DNA of 64,000 nucleotides from Roseiarcus sp963709655. Its GTDB lineage: Bacteria; Pseudomonadota; Alphaproteobacteria; Rhizobiales; Beijerinckiaceae. Both the position numbers and the translations under genes were made by a program. Below the pieces are notes generated by a model. The model had not been told where the DNA came from. It saw only the letters and a program-made list of their open reading frames with translations, and made no database searches. Positions 42,931 to 52,974 of the stretch are shown piece by piece. Every line of letters starts with the position of its first letter. Positions within the stretch are counted from its first letter, which is position 1. The stretch is taken from contig CAVPXF010000056.1 of NCBI GenBank assembly GCA_963709655.1, forward strand, positions 682,001-746,000. The letters are read 5' to 3'.

Positions 42931-43761
42931 ATGCTCGAGCCGCACGCGGAAACGTTCTTCGCAGATGTCGGGCGGCCGGTGGTCGCGCGTAGCGCCGACT
43001 ATCCCGACGGCCACGCCGTTCGCCCGCACCGCCATCGTCGCCATCAATTGCTTTACGGCTCGACGGGAGTCGTGGTGGTCAGCGCGGCGCACGGCGCCTG
43101 GGTCATGCCGCCGCAGCGGGGCTTATGGATTCCGGCCGGCGTCACCCACAGCGTCCGCATGCTCGGGGCGGTCCGGACGAACAGCCTCTATTTCGAACCC
43201 GAGGCGATCGAGGGCATGCCGGAGCATTGCCTCGTCCTCGGCGTCACGCCGTTCATGCGCAGCCTGCTCGCCGAGGCCGTCCGGCTGCCGCGCGAATACG
43301 ACGTCCACGGCCGCGAGGGCGCGCTCATGCTCTTGATCCAGCACGAGATCCTTCAGCTTCCGCATCTGCCGCTGTCATTGCCGTTGCCGGTCCGCGACGA
43401 CCTCGCGCGCCGATGCCACGCCTTCCTTCGCCGGCCCGACGTGCATCAGACCATCGACGCCTGGAGCGAGGCGCTCGGATTGAACCGAAGAACCTTCACC
43501 CGAACGTTCCGGCGCGAGACCGGCATGACGTTCATGACCTGGCGCCAGCAGGCCTGTCTCGTCATGGCGCTGCCGCGGCTGGCGGCGGGGGAAACGGTGA
43601 CCTCGGTCGCAATGACGCTCGGCTATGACAACCCGGCGGCGTTCACCGCCATGTTCCAGCGGACGCTGGGGCCGCGCGCCTATTTTCGGCGCGGACTAGG
43701 GCGGTTTTCGACCACGCTGAATTGTCATTGCAAGGAGCGAAGCGACGAAGCAATCCAGTGA
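42931..43761 (+). CDS. AraC-family transcriptional regulator
   Basis: Protein of about 276 residues with an N-terminal cupin-like sensor domain (GHAVRPHRHRRHQLLYGSTG...WVMPPQRGLWIPAGVTHSVRM) and a C-terminal AraC double helix-turn-helix (LNRRTFTRTFRRETGMTFMTWRQQACLVMALPRLAAGETVTSVAMTLGYDNPAAFTAMFQRTLG). The ATG at 42931 is preferred; a GTG at 42886 also fits. It diverges from the MFS gene and may regulate it, a usual pairing. The final residues (CHCKERSDEAIQ) are encoded by a dispersed repeat, so the natural C-terminus was probably near YFRR. Confidence 0.88.
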   Translation: MLEPHAETFFADVGRPVVARSADYPDGHAVRPHRHRRHQLLYGSTGVVVVSAAHGAWVMPPQRGLWIPAGVTHSVRMLGAVRTNSLYFEPEAIEGMPEHCLVLGVTPFMRSLLAEAVRLPREYDVHGREGALMLLIQHEILQLPHLPLSLPLPVRDDLARRCHAFLRRPDVHQTIDAWSEALGLNRRTFTRTFRRETGMTFMTWRQQACLVMALPRLAAGETVTSVAMTLGYDNPAAFTAMFQRTLGPRAYFRRGLGRFSTTLNCHCKERSDEAIQ

Positions 43762-43815
43762 TCGTCGGGCGGCGGTGGCAGCCCTGGATTGCTTCGCTTC
43801 ACTCGCAATGACGAG
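43723..43815. repeat. Inverted dispersed repeat (CATTGCRAGGAGCGAAG family), copy 1
   Basis: TGTCATTGCAAGGAGCGAAG...GCAATCCA at 43723, its inverse TGGATTGCTTCG...GCAATGACGA ending near 43815. The arms pair over about 30 bases with a loop of about 30. It is the well-known intergenic hairpin of many proteobacteria. It ends the AraC gene. Copy 2 is at 62984-63070. Confidence 0.88.
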
Positions 43816-44145
43816 GCGCCTCGATTTGATCGGAAACCGCTAGCGCCGCCTGCGGGAGCGGCGACAAAGTTCGGCGGCCCATCCGGATTGCGCCGAGGTT
43901 CGCGAACGGCGGCGCGCCGTCCTCCCAGCCGTCGCGCCGCCGCCGTTCCTCGCGGCGGGTTTGGCGCCTTCGGAACGGTAGAGCCCATGCGCCGGCGCGG
44001 CTTTCGGCAATTTGGCCGCCGCATTAAGCCTTCTCAAGGATCGGCGACGCCCATCCCCATGCCGGCCGCCAGCGTCGAGTTCCGATCGCGGGCGGCAAAG
44101 TCGTTTGGTCTGCGAGCTTTGGTCGAGTTTATCGGCCGGCGCGGG
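43816..44145. other. Intergenic, no supported gene
   Basis: GC-rich spacer between the hairpin repeat and the DinB gene. Frames on either strand show no motif. Nothing else was identified. Confidence 0.5.
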
Positions 44146-44697
44146 TCAGGCCGCGGGGCGATGGTCACGGAGAAAGACCGTCAGGTCGCTGGCCGGCCAG
44201 TTGTAGGGAACCTGCTTGAGCATGTCGCCCAGGAAGCCCCGGTGATAGGTCGAATGATTGACGAGGTGGAGGATGATCTCTTCCCCGGTCATAGCGCCGC
44301 GCCCGCCGCCCACGAACTCGAAATCGACCACCCGGCCGACATCGCGTTCCGTCCAGTCCGACACATGGTCGATGTACCAGCGGTCCATGCCCTCGACCGC
44401 GCGCCACAGATCCCCGATCGCCGGCGTGCCGGCGGTGTTGCGCGCCGTATATCCATGCGCCCGGCCGGTCAGGTGATGTCGGAAGATATCGTCGATGACG
44501 TACACATGGTTGAGCGTATGGACCATGTTGCCGAAGGTCGTCGGGCGCGGTCTCAGCGCCTCTTCTTCGGGAATCGCCGTCACGGCCTCGAAGGCGATGC
44601 GGTTCGCCCATTGCTTGTAGCGGAGCAGGGTCAGCAGCATCCTTGTCGCCGGCGGGGCCGCGGACGACACGTCGCGCTCGGTTGTTGTGCTCGACAC
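44146..44697 (-). CDS. DinB-family protein
   Basis: Protein of 183 residues from the GTG at 44697 (good AGGAGG ribosome binding site). It has the four-helix DinB fold with the three metal-binding His expected: one in MVHTLNHVYVIDD, and the pair in HLVNHSTYHRGFLGDML. DinB/YfiT proteins are metal-dependent and often thiol transferases or hydrolases; here the substrate is unknown. The helix LLTLLRYKQWANRI is the usual start. The upstream frame to 44751 is not needed. Confidence 0.88.
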   Translation of the reverse strand: MSSTTTERDVSSAAPPATRMLLTLLRYKQWANRIAFEAVTAIPEEEALRPRPTTFGNMVHTLNHVYVIDDIFRHHLTGRAHGYTARNTAGTPAIGDLWRAVEGMDRWYIDHVSDWTERDVGRVVDFEFVGGGRGAMTGEEIILHLVNHSTYHRGFLGDMLKQVPYNWPASDLTVFLRDHRPAA

Positions 44698-44883
44698 TCG
44701 GCCGCCTCCTGAAGATCGGTGATGACAAAGAAAGTCTATAAGCCGGCGCAATCGAGGGCAACGGCGTCAGGCGCTCGCCTGTCGGCCCGATCGTCATGGC
44801 GTGGTGGCGATCGAGGACAGGATCTAAGGCAATTCCTTCAGCCAGCCCAACGAAATGGACCACGTTAGATTTCGACTTTCACC

Positions 44884-44958
44884 AGAAAGGGCACGAAGGA
44901 CACAAAGAACGACAGGGCTCCTTGTACGCCTTCGTGGTTCTTCGTGTTCTTTGTGGTG
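44884..44958. repeat. Long hairpin repeat of the CACAAAGAACACGAAG family
   Basis: Left arm CACGAAGGACACAAAGAACG, right arm GTTCTTCGTGTTCTTTGTGG, with CTTCGTG in the middle; the arms pair imperfectly. This hairpin family is known from intergenic regions in many bacterial phyla. The spacer from 44698 to 45240 contains only this. Confidence 0.75.
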
Positions 44959-45240
44959 AATTTGTCTCGTTTGTTCCGTTGGCTAGCTTAGGAATCCTTG
45001 CTCAGGGCGGAGGGCAATACCGAGGGGGGCTTTCGGATCGGACGCCGGATCGGACAAGCAAGCGATGGCGCGGCAGGGGCGGACTGCGGCCGACTGCTGG
45101 TCACGAAAGCGTGAATAAGGCCTCAGTGTCCTAAAAGTGTAACGCGGTTAACATGGCCTTCACCCATAGCACAGGCAGTCAAGAAGCGGCCGATCATCTG
45201 GCGCGTCGCCGATGGTTGCTTGTTGCTGAGGAGGGCGATT

Positions 45241-45957
45241 ATGATTTCCAAATCAACGACAACGGTCGCGTCGGCTTTGCTGGTGTTGCCGTTTCTTGCG
45301 TGCGCTCCGGCGTCCGCGACGACGACGACAACGCTGACCGTCGGCGCGCCGGCGACCGGCGTCAACTACATCCCGTTCGGAAGCATGGCCGGATATCCGG
45401 AATACCAGCAGGTGTACGCGGCCAGCGACTTTTCGAGCGTCACGATTGGCGGTGTCGTCGCGATCGACGATCTCGAGTTCTACGCCGATGACGAGGGTGG
45501 AGTTCCCAACACCGGCGTGATCAAGGTCACGCTGTCCACCACCTCGAAGTCCGTCAACGGCCTCAGCACGAACCTCTCGCAGAACTTCAGCGCCACCAAG
45601 ACGGTGGTCTATGACGCCAAGCTCAGCGCTGTCGATAATGGCGTGCTCACTGTCGCTCTGTTGACGCCGTTCAGCTACGATCCGGCTGACGGCAATCTGC
45701 TGATCGACATCGATGAAAAGGCTCCCTACACCGGCGGCCCGGGCTTCGAGTTCAACGGCGCCTCCGACGGCGACTTCAGTCGGGCGTATTCGGGCATGAC
45801 CATTCCCGTCTCGAACAACTCGGGCCTCGTGACCGGCTTCACCGTCGTCTCCGTTCCCGAGCCGTCGACCTGGGCCATGATGGTCCTGGGCTTCGCCGGC
45901 CTCGGCTTCGCCGGCTATCGCGGCGCGCGGCGGGCGACGGCCGCCGCCGCCGTTTGA
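45241..45957 (+). CDS. PEP-CTERM sorting-domain exoprotein
   Basis: Protein of 238 residues. A signal peptide (VASALLVLPFLACAPASA) leads into a Thr/Ser/Gly-rich beta domain and ends in a PEPxxWA-CTERM tail: VPEPSTWAMMVLGFAGLGFAGYRGARR, which is a PEP motif, membrane helix and Arg cluster. Such proteins are processed by an exosortase (EpsH type) and shown on the surface or in the biofilm matrix. No exosortase is in the window. Start ATG at 45241 after GAGGAGGG. Confidence 0.9.
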   Translation: MISKSTTTVASALLVLPFLACAPASATTTTTLTVGAPATGVNYIPFGSMAGYPEYQQVYAASDFSSVTIGGVVAIDDLEFYADDEGGVPNTGVIKVTLSTTSKSVNGLSTNLSQNFSATKTVVYDAKLSAVDNGVLTVALLTPFSYDPADGNLLIDIDEKAPYTGGPGFEFNGASDGDFSRAYSGMTIPVSNNSGLVTGFTVVSVPEPSTWAMMVLGFAGLGFAGYRGARRATAAAAV

Positions 45958-45990
45958 TCCTGCGACCCCGGGACGCGGGGATCCATCGGA

Positions 45991-46011
45991 GGGCGCCCGA
46001 CTCGGGCGCCC
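45991..46011 (+). terminator. Strong hairpin after the PEP-CTERM gene
   Basis: GGGCGCCC-GACTC-GGGCGCCC is an 8-bp perfect stem 34 bases after the stop. There is no T tract, so termination is likely but not certain. Confidence 0.5.
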
Positions 46012-46309
46012 TGCGACGCCGCCCTTCGATCGGCCCGGCGGCTGTCCGCTGACCGGGCCTTGACGCGATCTGGAACAAATCATGTACAACCGGGAGGCTC
46101 TGCGCTATGCTTTGGTCATGAGGTCGAAAACGCACGGTCCCGACAACCGCCTCCAGATCAACGAGCTTGATCTGGACATATTGTCCCTGCCCCGTGCTGA
46201 CGCGCAGGGGAGGGAAGCCGCCGAGGCCTCTCCTCCCCCGTGCAGCGATAGCGAAACGGGGGAGGGGGACCACCAGAAGGGTGACGGAGGGGGCGCTCCG
46301 CAGGGCGGC

Positions 46310-47290
46310 TTGGGCGTTGCGATCGCCCGGAAAACCTCCTGCAAGGCCTTGAAAACATGGAATCCGCGCCCGGGATTTCGACGGGTCGACCGCCGAAGCT
46401 CCGTGGCCGTCACTCCGGTCGGCGGGAATCGCATCGAAACGCCCAGGCCGACCCATTCGGCCCTCGTCCTGATCCCCGGCCGTGCCCCGCTGATCATGAT
46501 GAGGTTCGTGTCATGGCGCCCCGGCTTGGGCGTTGTGATCGCCCGGAAAATCGGCCGCAAGACCCTGAAAACATGGAATCCGCGCCCGGGATTTCGAGGA
46601 CTCGACGGACGAAGCTCTCCGACCCTAGTCGCGGTCGGCGGGTATCCTCGGTACGCCATGGCCGACCCATTCGGCCCTGGTCCGGATCCCGGCGCCTGTC
46701 CCGCGGATCACGACGAGATTCTTGTCGCGGCGCCCCGGCTTGGGCGCTGCGATCGCCCGGAAAATCGCCCGCAAGCTCTTGAAAACATGGAATCCGCGCC
46801 CGGGAATGTTCGGTCCGTCGTCGCGAGGCGGTTCGAAGGACGACGCAGGCGATGCAGCGAAACCCAGGCGCCGATGCTCTCCCGGATCGCCATGCCGCCA
46901 AAGCCGGTCGAGAGACGCGCGTCTTTCGACGCCCTTCGGCGTCTCGCGATGACGGCGCGGAGTTGGACGGGTTCCGCTCCCATACGCTCCTTGGGCGTTG
47001 CGATCGCCCGGAAAACCCGGCGCAAGGCCTTGGAAACATTGAATCCGCGCCCGGGAATTTGCGGTCCGTCCGCGCGAGGCGTTCGAAGGGCGTCGACGTT
47101 CTCCCGGATCGCCATGCCGCCAAAGCTCGTCGAAAGGCGGGCGTCTTTCGGCGCCCTTCGGCGTCTCGCGATACCCGCGTGCGCGCTGACGGATCCTGGC
47201 CCCGATGCCAGCTCGGGCGTCGCCAGCGCCCGGAAAACCCGGCGCAAGCTTTTGAAAACATTGGATCCGCGCCCGAGGATTTCGGTTTGT
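46310..47290. repeat. Five-copy repeat array between PEP-CTERM gene and pccB
   Basis: A 70-base core starts at 46310, 46526, 46740, 46991 and 47213 and contains a GGGCG-N7-CGCCC stem, GGAAAA, TTGAAAACATGGAATCC and CGCGCCCGGG. Copies 1-3 form units of about 215 bases with a shared 85-base spacer (GACCCATTCGGCCCT...GGCGCCCCGGC). Copies 3-5 are linked by another shared block (CCCGGATCGCCATGCCGCC) that includes the inverted double-hairpin element. Another C-rich repeat lies at 46220-46300. No gene in the whole 45958-47496 gap is convincing; the long open frames here are made by the repeats. Confidence 0.85.
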
Positions 47291-47496
47291 CCTCGCGAGC
47301 CGTTCGAAGGACGACGCGGCGATCCGGCGGAAGAGGGCGTTCGACGCCCTGCTGGATCGCTGCGCCGCCGCCCGGTCCCTCGCGGTCCGTCAGGCGACAG
47401 CCCGTCATGCGAATGTCGAACGCCGGCGCCGTTCCGACGCGGCGCGCGTCGTGATAATCCAGACGCCGACCAAGGGTCCTGGAGCCAAGAAGCCCC

Positions 47497-49029
<1,533 letters not shown>

Positions 49030-49082
49030 AGAGGGGCCGGCCGCGCCCCAAGAGGGCGACACGGATTGGGAGCGGAAAGCCG

Positions 49083-49556
49083 ATGCCGCGGCTCGTCCGG
49101 GCGCCCGCGATCGCCGTCATTCTCGCGTTCGCGGCCTTTCCGGGCGCGACTTGCGCCGGGCCGCCGAGCCTCGAACTGAAGCCGGGGCAGGCGCTGACGT
49201 TCGCGGCGACCGTGACGGGCGGGGTCGTCGCGCTCGGCGCGGGGCGGCTCACAAGACCGGGGGCGGGCGAGCCGAAGGACGGCGAGGTCAGCGTCAGCGT
49301 GGCGAGGCAGGGTCTCTCCCCCTACGCGGCTTTGACGGCGACGGAAAAGACGTCCCGGCCGATCGACTTCGTCGCCACCGGCCTCATCGGCGACATCAAG
49401 ATCGACGAGATCGTGGTGTGCGGGCGGCTCGACGCGCCGGCGACGGGGCGGATCGCTTCGGGGGTCTGGCGCGTTTCCCTGAACAGCTTTGCCGTTCACG
49501 CGAGCGGCGATGCGCCCGCGACAGCCGGTGAAGGAGGACTGGGATGCCAAAAGTAA
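49083..49556 (+). CDS. Exported protein of unknown function
   Basis: Protein of 157 residues with a signal peptide (AIAVILAFAAFPGATCAG) and a single beta-rich domain with two Cys (one in the middle, VVCGRLDA, and one near the end, GLGCQK), possibly disulfide-bonded. I do not recognise the family. It starts 53 bases after pccB, and its 3' end overlaps the next gene by 13 bases, so it is probably expressed with it. Confidence 0.65.
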   Translation: MPRLVRAPAIAVILAFAAFPGATCAGPPSLELKPGQALTFAATVTGGVVALGAGRLTRPGAGEPKDGEVSVSVARQGLSPYAALTATEKTSRPIDFVATGLIGDIKIDEIVVCGRLDAPATGRIASGVWRVSLNSFAVHASGDAPATAGEGGLGCQK

Positions 49557-49786
49557 CCTATCACATCATCGAGCACGACGGCGGCTGGGCCTATCGCGTC
49601 GGCGACGTCGTCTCCGAGACATTTTCAAGCCACGACCTCGCCCGGCAAGCGGCGGAGCGGGCGGCGGCGGAGCAGCGGGTCGGCGGCCAGACGACGGATA
49701 TTTCCTACGAGGACCCGCAGGGCCGCTGGCATGTCGAGACGGCGAAAGGCGGGGACCGGCCGGACACCGACGTCGAGGAGGGGTGA
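49544..49786 (+). CDS. DUF2188-type small protein
   Basis: Protein of 80 residues. The start MPKVTYHIIEHDGGWAYRVGDVVSETFSSHDLARQAAERAAAEQ is a strand-turn-strand-helix typical of DUF2188, whose members have a W/Y x V x G core. The C-terminal part is charged. GGAGGACTGGG lies just before the ATG inside the upstream gene. Members are small cytoplasmic proteins of unknown function. Confidence 0.78.
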   Translation: MPKVTYHIIEHDGGWAYRVGDVVSETFSSHDLARQAAERAAAEQRVGGQTTDISYEDPQGRWHVETAKGGDRPDTDVEEG

Positions 49787-49859
49787 GGTCGCAATGGTCG
49801 GACGCCGTTGGCCGCGACCCCGCGACGCGAGTCCGGCGCCGCCTTGCCGCCTTTCCTCC

Positions 49860-49888
49860 TTGCTCCGGCCGGCCTTTTTGTGCTAGCG
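49860..49888 (+). promoter_or_regulatory. Candidate promoter for rpsA
   Basis: TTGCTC, 17 bases, CTAGCG, with an extended TGTG before it: the GTGCTAGC type of -10 seen before several alphaproteobacterial housekeeping genes. It lies about 190 bases upstream of the start, giving a long leader suited to S1 autoregulation. A GGCCGGC...GCCGGCC palindrome follows at 49942. By-eye prediction. Confidence 0.4.
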
Positions 49889-50075
49889 GCTGGCGCTCGC
49901 CGCGTGGGCTTCCCATATTGCGGCAAACCCTGGGCGTTCTGTCGCCGGCCCTTGCGCCGGCCCGCTTTTTGAGCGGTGAGAGGGTCGCGAGACCTTCCCG
50001 GCGAAAGGGCGCCCGATCGTCAACGCGAACCCAACCGCCGGCGCCGGTCCGAAACGGACCCCTTTAGGAGAACCA

Positions 50076-51800
50076 ATGTCGCAAACCCAAACCCACGCGC
50101 CCTCGCGCGAGGATTTCACCGCGCTTCTCAACGAGACCTATGGCGATGAGGAGGCCTTCGAGGGCTCGGTCGTCAAGGGCCGCGTGGTCGCCATCGAAAA
50201 GGACATGGCCGTCATCGACGTCGGCCTGAAGACGGAGGGCCGCGTCGCCCTCAAGGAATTCACCAGTCACGGCCGCGATCCCGCCCCCGGCGTGGGCGAC
50301 GAGGTCGAGGTCTATCTCGAGCGGATCGAGAACGCGCTCGGCGAGGCCGTGCTGTCGCGCGACAAGGCGCGGCGCGAAGAGAGCTGGGTCAAGCTCGAGC
50401 AGGCCTTCGAAAAGGGCGAGAAGGTCGAGGGGGTCATCTTCAACCAGGTCAAGGGCGGCTTCACCGTCGACCTCGACGGGGCGGTGGCGTTCCTGCCGCG
50501 TAGCCAGGTCGACATCCGGCCGGTGCGCGACGTCGCCCCGCTGATGAACGTCCCGCAGCCGTTCCAGATCCTCAAGATGGACCGCCGGCGCGGCAACATC
50601 GTTGTGTCCCGCCGCACGGTACTCGAGGAGAGCCGGGCCGAGCAGCGCCACGAAATCGTCGCCAACCTCGCCGAGGGCCAGGTGGTCGACGGCACCGTCA
50701 AGAACCTCACCGACTACGGCGCGTTCGTCGATCTCGGCGGCATCGACGGCCTCCTGCACGTCACCGACATCGCCTGGCGGCGCGTCAATCATCCGAGCGA
50801 AGTCTTGACCATCGGCCAGCAGGTCAAGGTCCGCATCATCAAGATCAACCACGAGACCCACCGCATCTCGCTCGGCATGAAGCAGCTGCAGGAAGATCCG
50901 TGGTCGAACATCGAGACCCGCTACAGCATCGGCCAGAAGCTGAAGGGCCGGGTGACGAACATCGCCGATTACGGCGCGTTCGTTGAGCTCGAGCCCGGCA
51001 TCGAGGGACTGATCCACGTCTCCGAGATGTCCTGGACCAAGAAGAACGTCCATCCCGGCAAGATCGTTTCGACCAGCCAGGAGGTCGAGGTGCAGGTGCT
51101 CGAGGTCAACTCCGCCAAGCGCCGCATCTCGCTCGGCCTCAAGCAGACCCTGCAGAACCCGTGGGAGGCCTTCCTGGAGAAGCATCCGGTCGGTTCGGCG
51201 GTCGAGGGCGAGGTCAAGAACAAGACCGAGTTCGGTCTGTTCGTCGGCCTCGATGGCGACGTCGACGGCATGGTCCACCTCTCCGACCTCGACTGGACGC
51301 GTCCGGGCGAGCAGGCGATCGAGGACTACAAGAAGGGCGACAAGGTGCACGCCAAGGTTCTCGACGTCGACGTCGAGAAGGAGCGCATCGCCATCGGCAT
51401 CAAGCAGCTCGCCTCGGATCCGTTCGCCGCCCGCAAGGTCGGCGAGGAGGGCGAGGGCGATCTGCGCAAGGGCGGCGTCGTGACCTGCGAGGTGATCGAG
51501 GTCAAGGACGGCGGCCTCGAGGTGAAGATCGCCGGCACCGACCTGACGACCTTCATCAAGCGCAACGAGCTCGCCCGCGACCGTGGCGACCAGCGGCCCG
51601 AGCGCTTCTCGGTCGGCGAGAAGGTCGACGCCCGCGTCGTCCAGCTCGACCGGCGCGCCCACAAGATCGCCGTCTCGATCAAGGCGCTGGAAGTCGCCGA
51701 AGAGAAGGAGGCGATCGCCCAGTACGGCTCGGCCAACTCGGGCGCTTCGCTCGGCGACATTCTCGGCGCGGCGCTGAAGGCCCGCGAACAGAAGAAGTAA
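50076..51800 (+). CDS. rpsA: 30S ribosomal protein S1
   Basis: Protein of 574 residues with six S1 repeats (starting near residues 28, 122, 205, 290, 377 and 470). Repeats 3 and 4 are the most conserved (KNLTDYGAFVDLGGIDGLLHVTDIAW and TNIADYGAFVELEPGIEGLIHVSEMSW). S1 binds mRNA upstream of the start codon and brings it to the 30S subunit. The ribosome binding site TTTAGGAG precedes the ATG at 50076. In many alphaproteobacteria rpsA sits downstream of cmk and aroA; here the upstream neighbours are small proteins, so the locus has been rearranged. A terminator hairpin follows. Confidence 0.97.
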   Translation: MSQTQTHAPSREDFTALLNETYGDEEAFEGSVVKGRVVAIEKDMAVIDVGLKTEGRVALKEFTSHGRDPAPGVGDEVEVYLERIENALGEAVLSRDKARREESWVKLEQAFEKGEKVEGVIFNQVKGGFTVDLDGAVAFLPRSQVDIRPVRDVAPLMNVPQPFQILKMDRRRGNIVVSRRTVLEESRAEQRHEIVANLAEGQVVDGTVKNLTDYGAFVDLGGIDGLLHVTDIAWRRVNHPSEVLTIGQQVKVRIIKINHETHRISLGMKQLQEDPWSNIETRYSIGQKLKGRVTNIADYGAFVELEPGIEGLIHVSEMSWTKKNVHPGKIVSTSQEVEVQVLEVNSAKRRISLGLKQTLQNPWEAFLEKHPVGSAVEGEVKNKTEFGLFVGLDGDVDGMVHLSDLDWTRPGEQAIEDYKKGDKVHAKVLDVDVEKERIAIGIKQLASDPFAARKVGEEGEGDLRKGGVVTCEVIEVKDGGLEVKIAGTDLTTFIKRNELARDRGDQRPERFSVGEKVDARVVQLDRRAHKIAVSIKALEVAEEKEAIAQYGSANSGASLGDILGAALKAREQKK

Positions 51801-51836
51801 GTCCGCCCGCCTCGGGGCGACGCCAACGAAGGCAGC

Positions 51837-51870
51837 ACGGCTCGCGGGGAGCGATCCCCGTGGGCCTTTT
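51837..51870 (+). terminator. Intrinsic terminator after rpsA
   Basis: GGCTCGCGGGGA, loop GCGA, TCCCCGTGGGCC and then TTTT. The stem is about 11 base pairs with one mismatch and is followed by a short T tract, a normal rho-independent terminator. Confidence 0.8.
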
Positions 51871-51893
51871 CGGTGTGCCGAGCATGCGAAACC

Positions 51894-52925
51894 TCACCCG
51901 CGCGCGGCTCTTTCGTTGAGCATCGGCGTACCGCGCTGGTGCCAGACCGGGTAGGCGGGGGTCACGTCGCTGGCCGCGTCCAGCTTCGCCGTTTGTTCCG
52001 GCGTCAGCTTCCAGCCGACCGCGCCGATGTTCTCGATCAGTTGCTGCTCGTCGCGCGCGCCGACGATCACGCTCGAGATGGTCGGGCGGCCAAGGAGCCA
52101 ATTCAGCGCGATCTGGGGCGCGGTCTTGCCGGTCTCGGCGGCGACAGCGTCGAGCGCGTCGACGATCGCGAACAGGCGCTCCTCGTCGTAGCGCGGTCCG
52201 GTTTCCGGAATCGCATGAGCGCGAGTGCCCGGTCGCGGCGGTTGGCCGCGGCGGATCTTGCCGGTCAGCTTGCCCCATCCGAGCGGGCTCCAGACGAGGG
52301 CGCCGACGCCCTGGTCGAGTCCAAGCGGCAGAAGCTCCCACTCGTAATCGCGGTTGAGCAGCGAGTAGTAGGCCTGGTGCGCGACATAGCGGGCGTAGCC
52401 GTAGCGGTCCGACACCGCGAGCGACTTCATCAGGTGCCAGCCCGAGAAGTTCGAGCAGCCGATGTAGCGCACCTTGCCGGAGCGAACGAGCTGATCGAGC
52501 GTCGACAGCGTCTCTTCGACGGGCGTGTTGTAGTCCTGGGCATGCAATTGGAAGATGTCGATCGTGTCGATCCCGAGACGCTTCAGCGACGCCTCGACGG
52601 CCTCAAGAATATGCTGACGCGACGAGCCATAATCATTGGGCCCATCGCCCATCGGAAAGGTCGTCTTGGTCGAGATGAGCACGCGGTTGCGCTTGCCTTT
52701 GACAGCCTCGCCGAGGATCTGCTCGGAGAGCCCGTTCGAATAGACGTCGGCGGTGTCGAAAAGACTGACGCCGTGGTCGAGGCACAGGTCGATGAGCCGC
52801 GAGGCGCCGGCGGCGTCCGTCGAGCCCCAGGCCTTGAAGAACGCGTCGCCGCCGCCGAATGTGGCGGCGCCGAAGCTGAGCGCCGGCACGCGCAAGCCGG
52901 AATGGCCGAGTCGATGATAGTCCAA
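51894..52925 (-). CDS. Aldo/keto reductase
   Basis: Protein of 343 residues, TIM-barrel NADPH-dependent reductase. The catalytic tetrad is visible: D and Y in FDTADVYSNG, K in LISTKTTFP and H in IFQLHAQDYNTPVEETL. The NADP-binding end is SSVIVGARDEQQLIENIGAVGW. The start is TTG at 52925 (LDYHRLGHSGLRVPALSFG) after an AGGAGAACGACC ribosome binding site; the frame upstream has no homology. It follows hutU by 50 bases in the same direction and could be the last gene of the hut transcript, though a role in histidine use is not known. Confidence 0.9.
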   Translation of the reverse strand: MDYHRLGHSGLRVPALSFGAATFGGGDAFFKAWGSTDAAGASRLIDLCLDHGVSLFDTADVYSNGLSEQILGEAVKGKRNRVLISTKTTFPMGDGPNDYGSSRQHILEAVEASLKRLGIDTIDIFQLHAQDYNTPVEETLSTLDQLVRSGKVRYIGCSNFSGWHLMKSLAVSDRYGYARYVAHQAYYSLLNRDYEWELLPLGLDQGVGALVWSPLGWGKLTGKIRRGQPPRPGTRAHAIPETGPRYDEERLFAIVDALDAVAAETGKTAPQIALNWLLGRPTISSVIVGARDEQQLIENIGAVGWKLTPEQTAKLDAASDVTPAYPVWHQRGTPMLNERAARG

Positions 52926-52974
52926 GGTCGTTCTCCTGTCGCCCCTCTCCGCGCTGAAGCGGGCAGAGGGGATT

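Noticed and set aside
46310..47290. CRISPR or protein-coding repeat family
   Set aside because: Cores are 70 bases and spacers are themselves homologous; frames are not conserved among copies and no cas gene is present.
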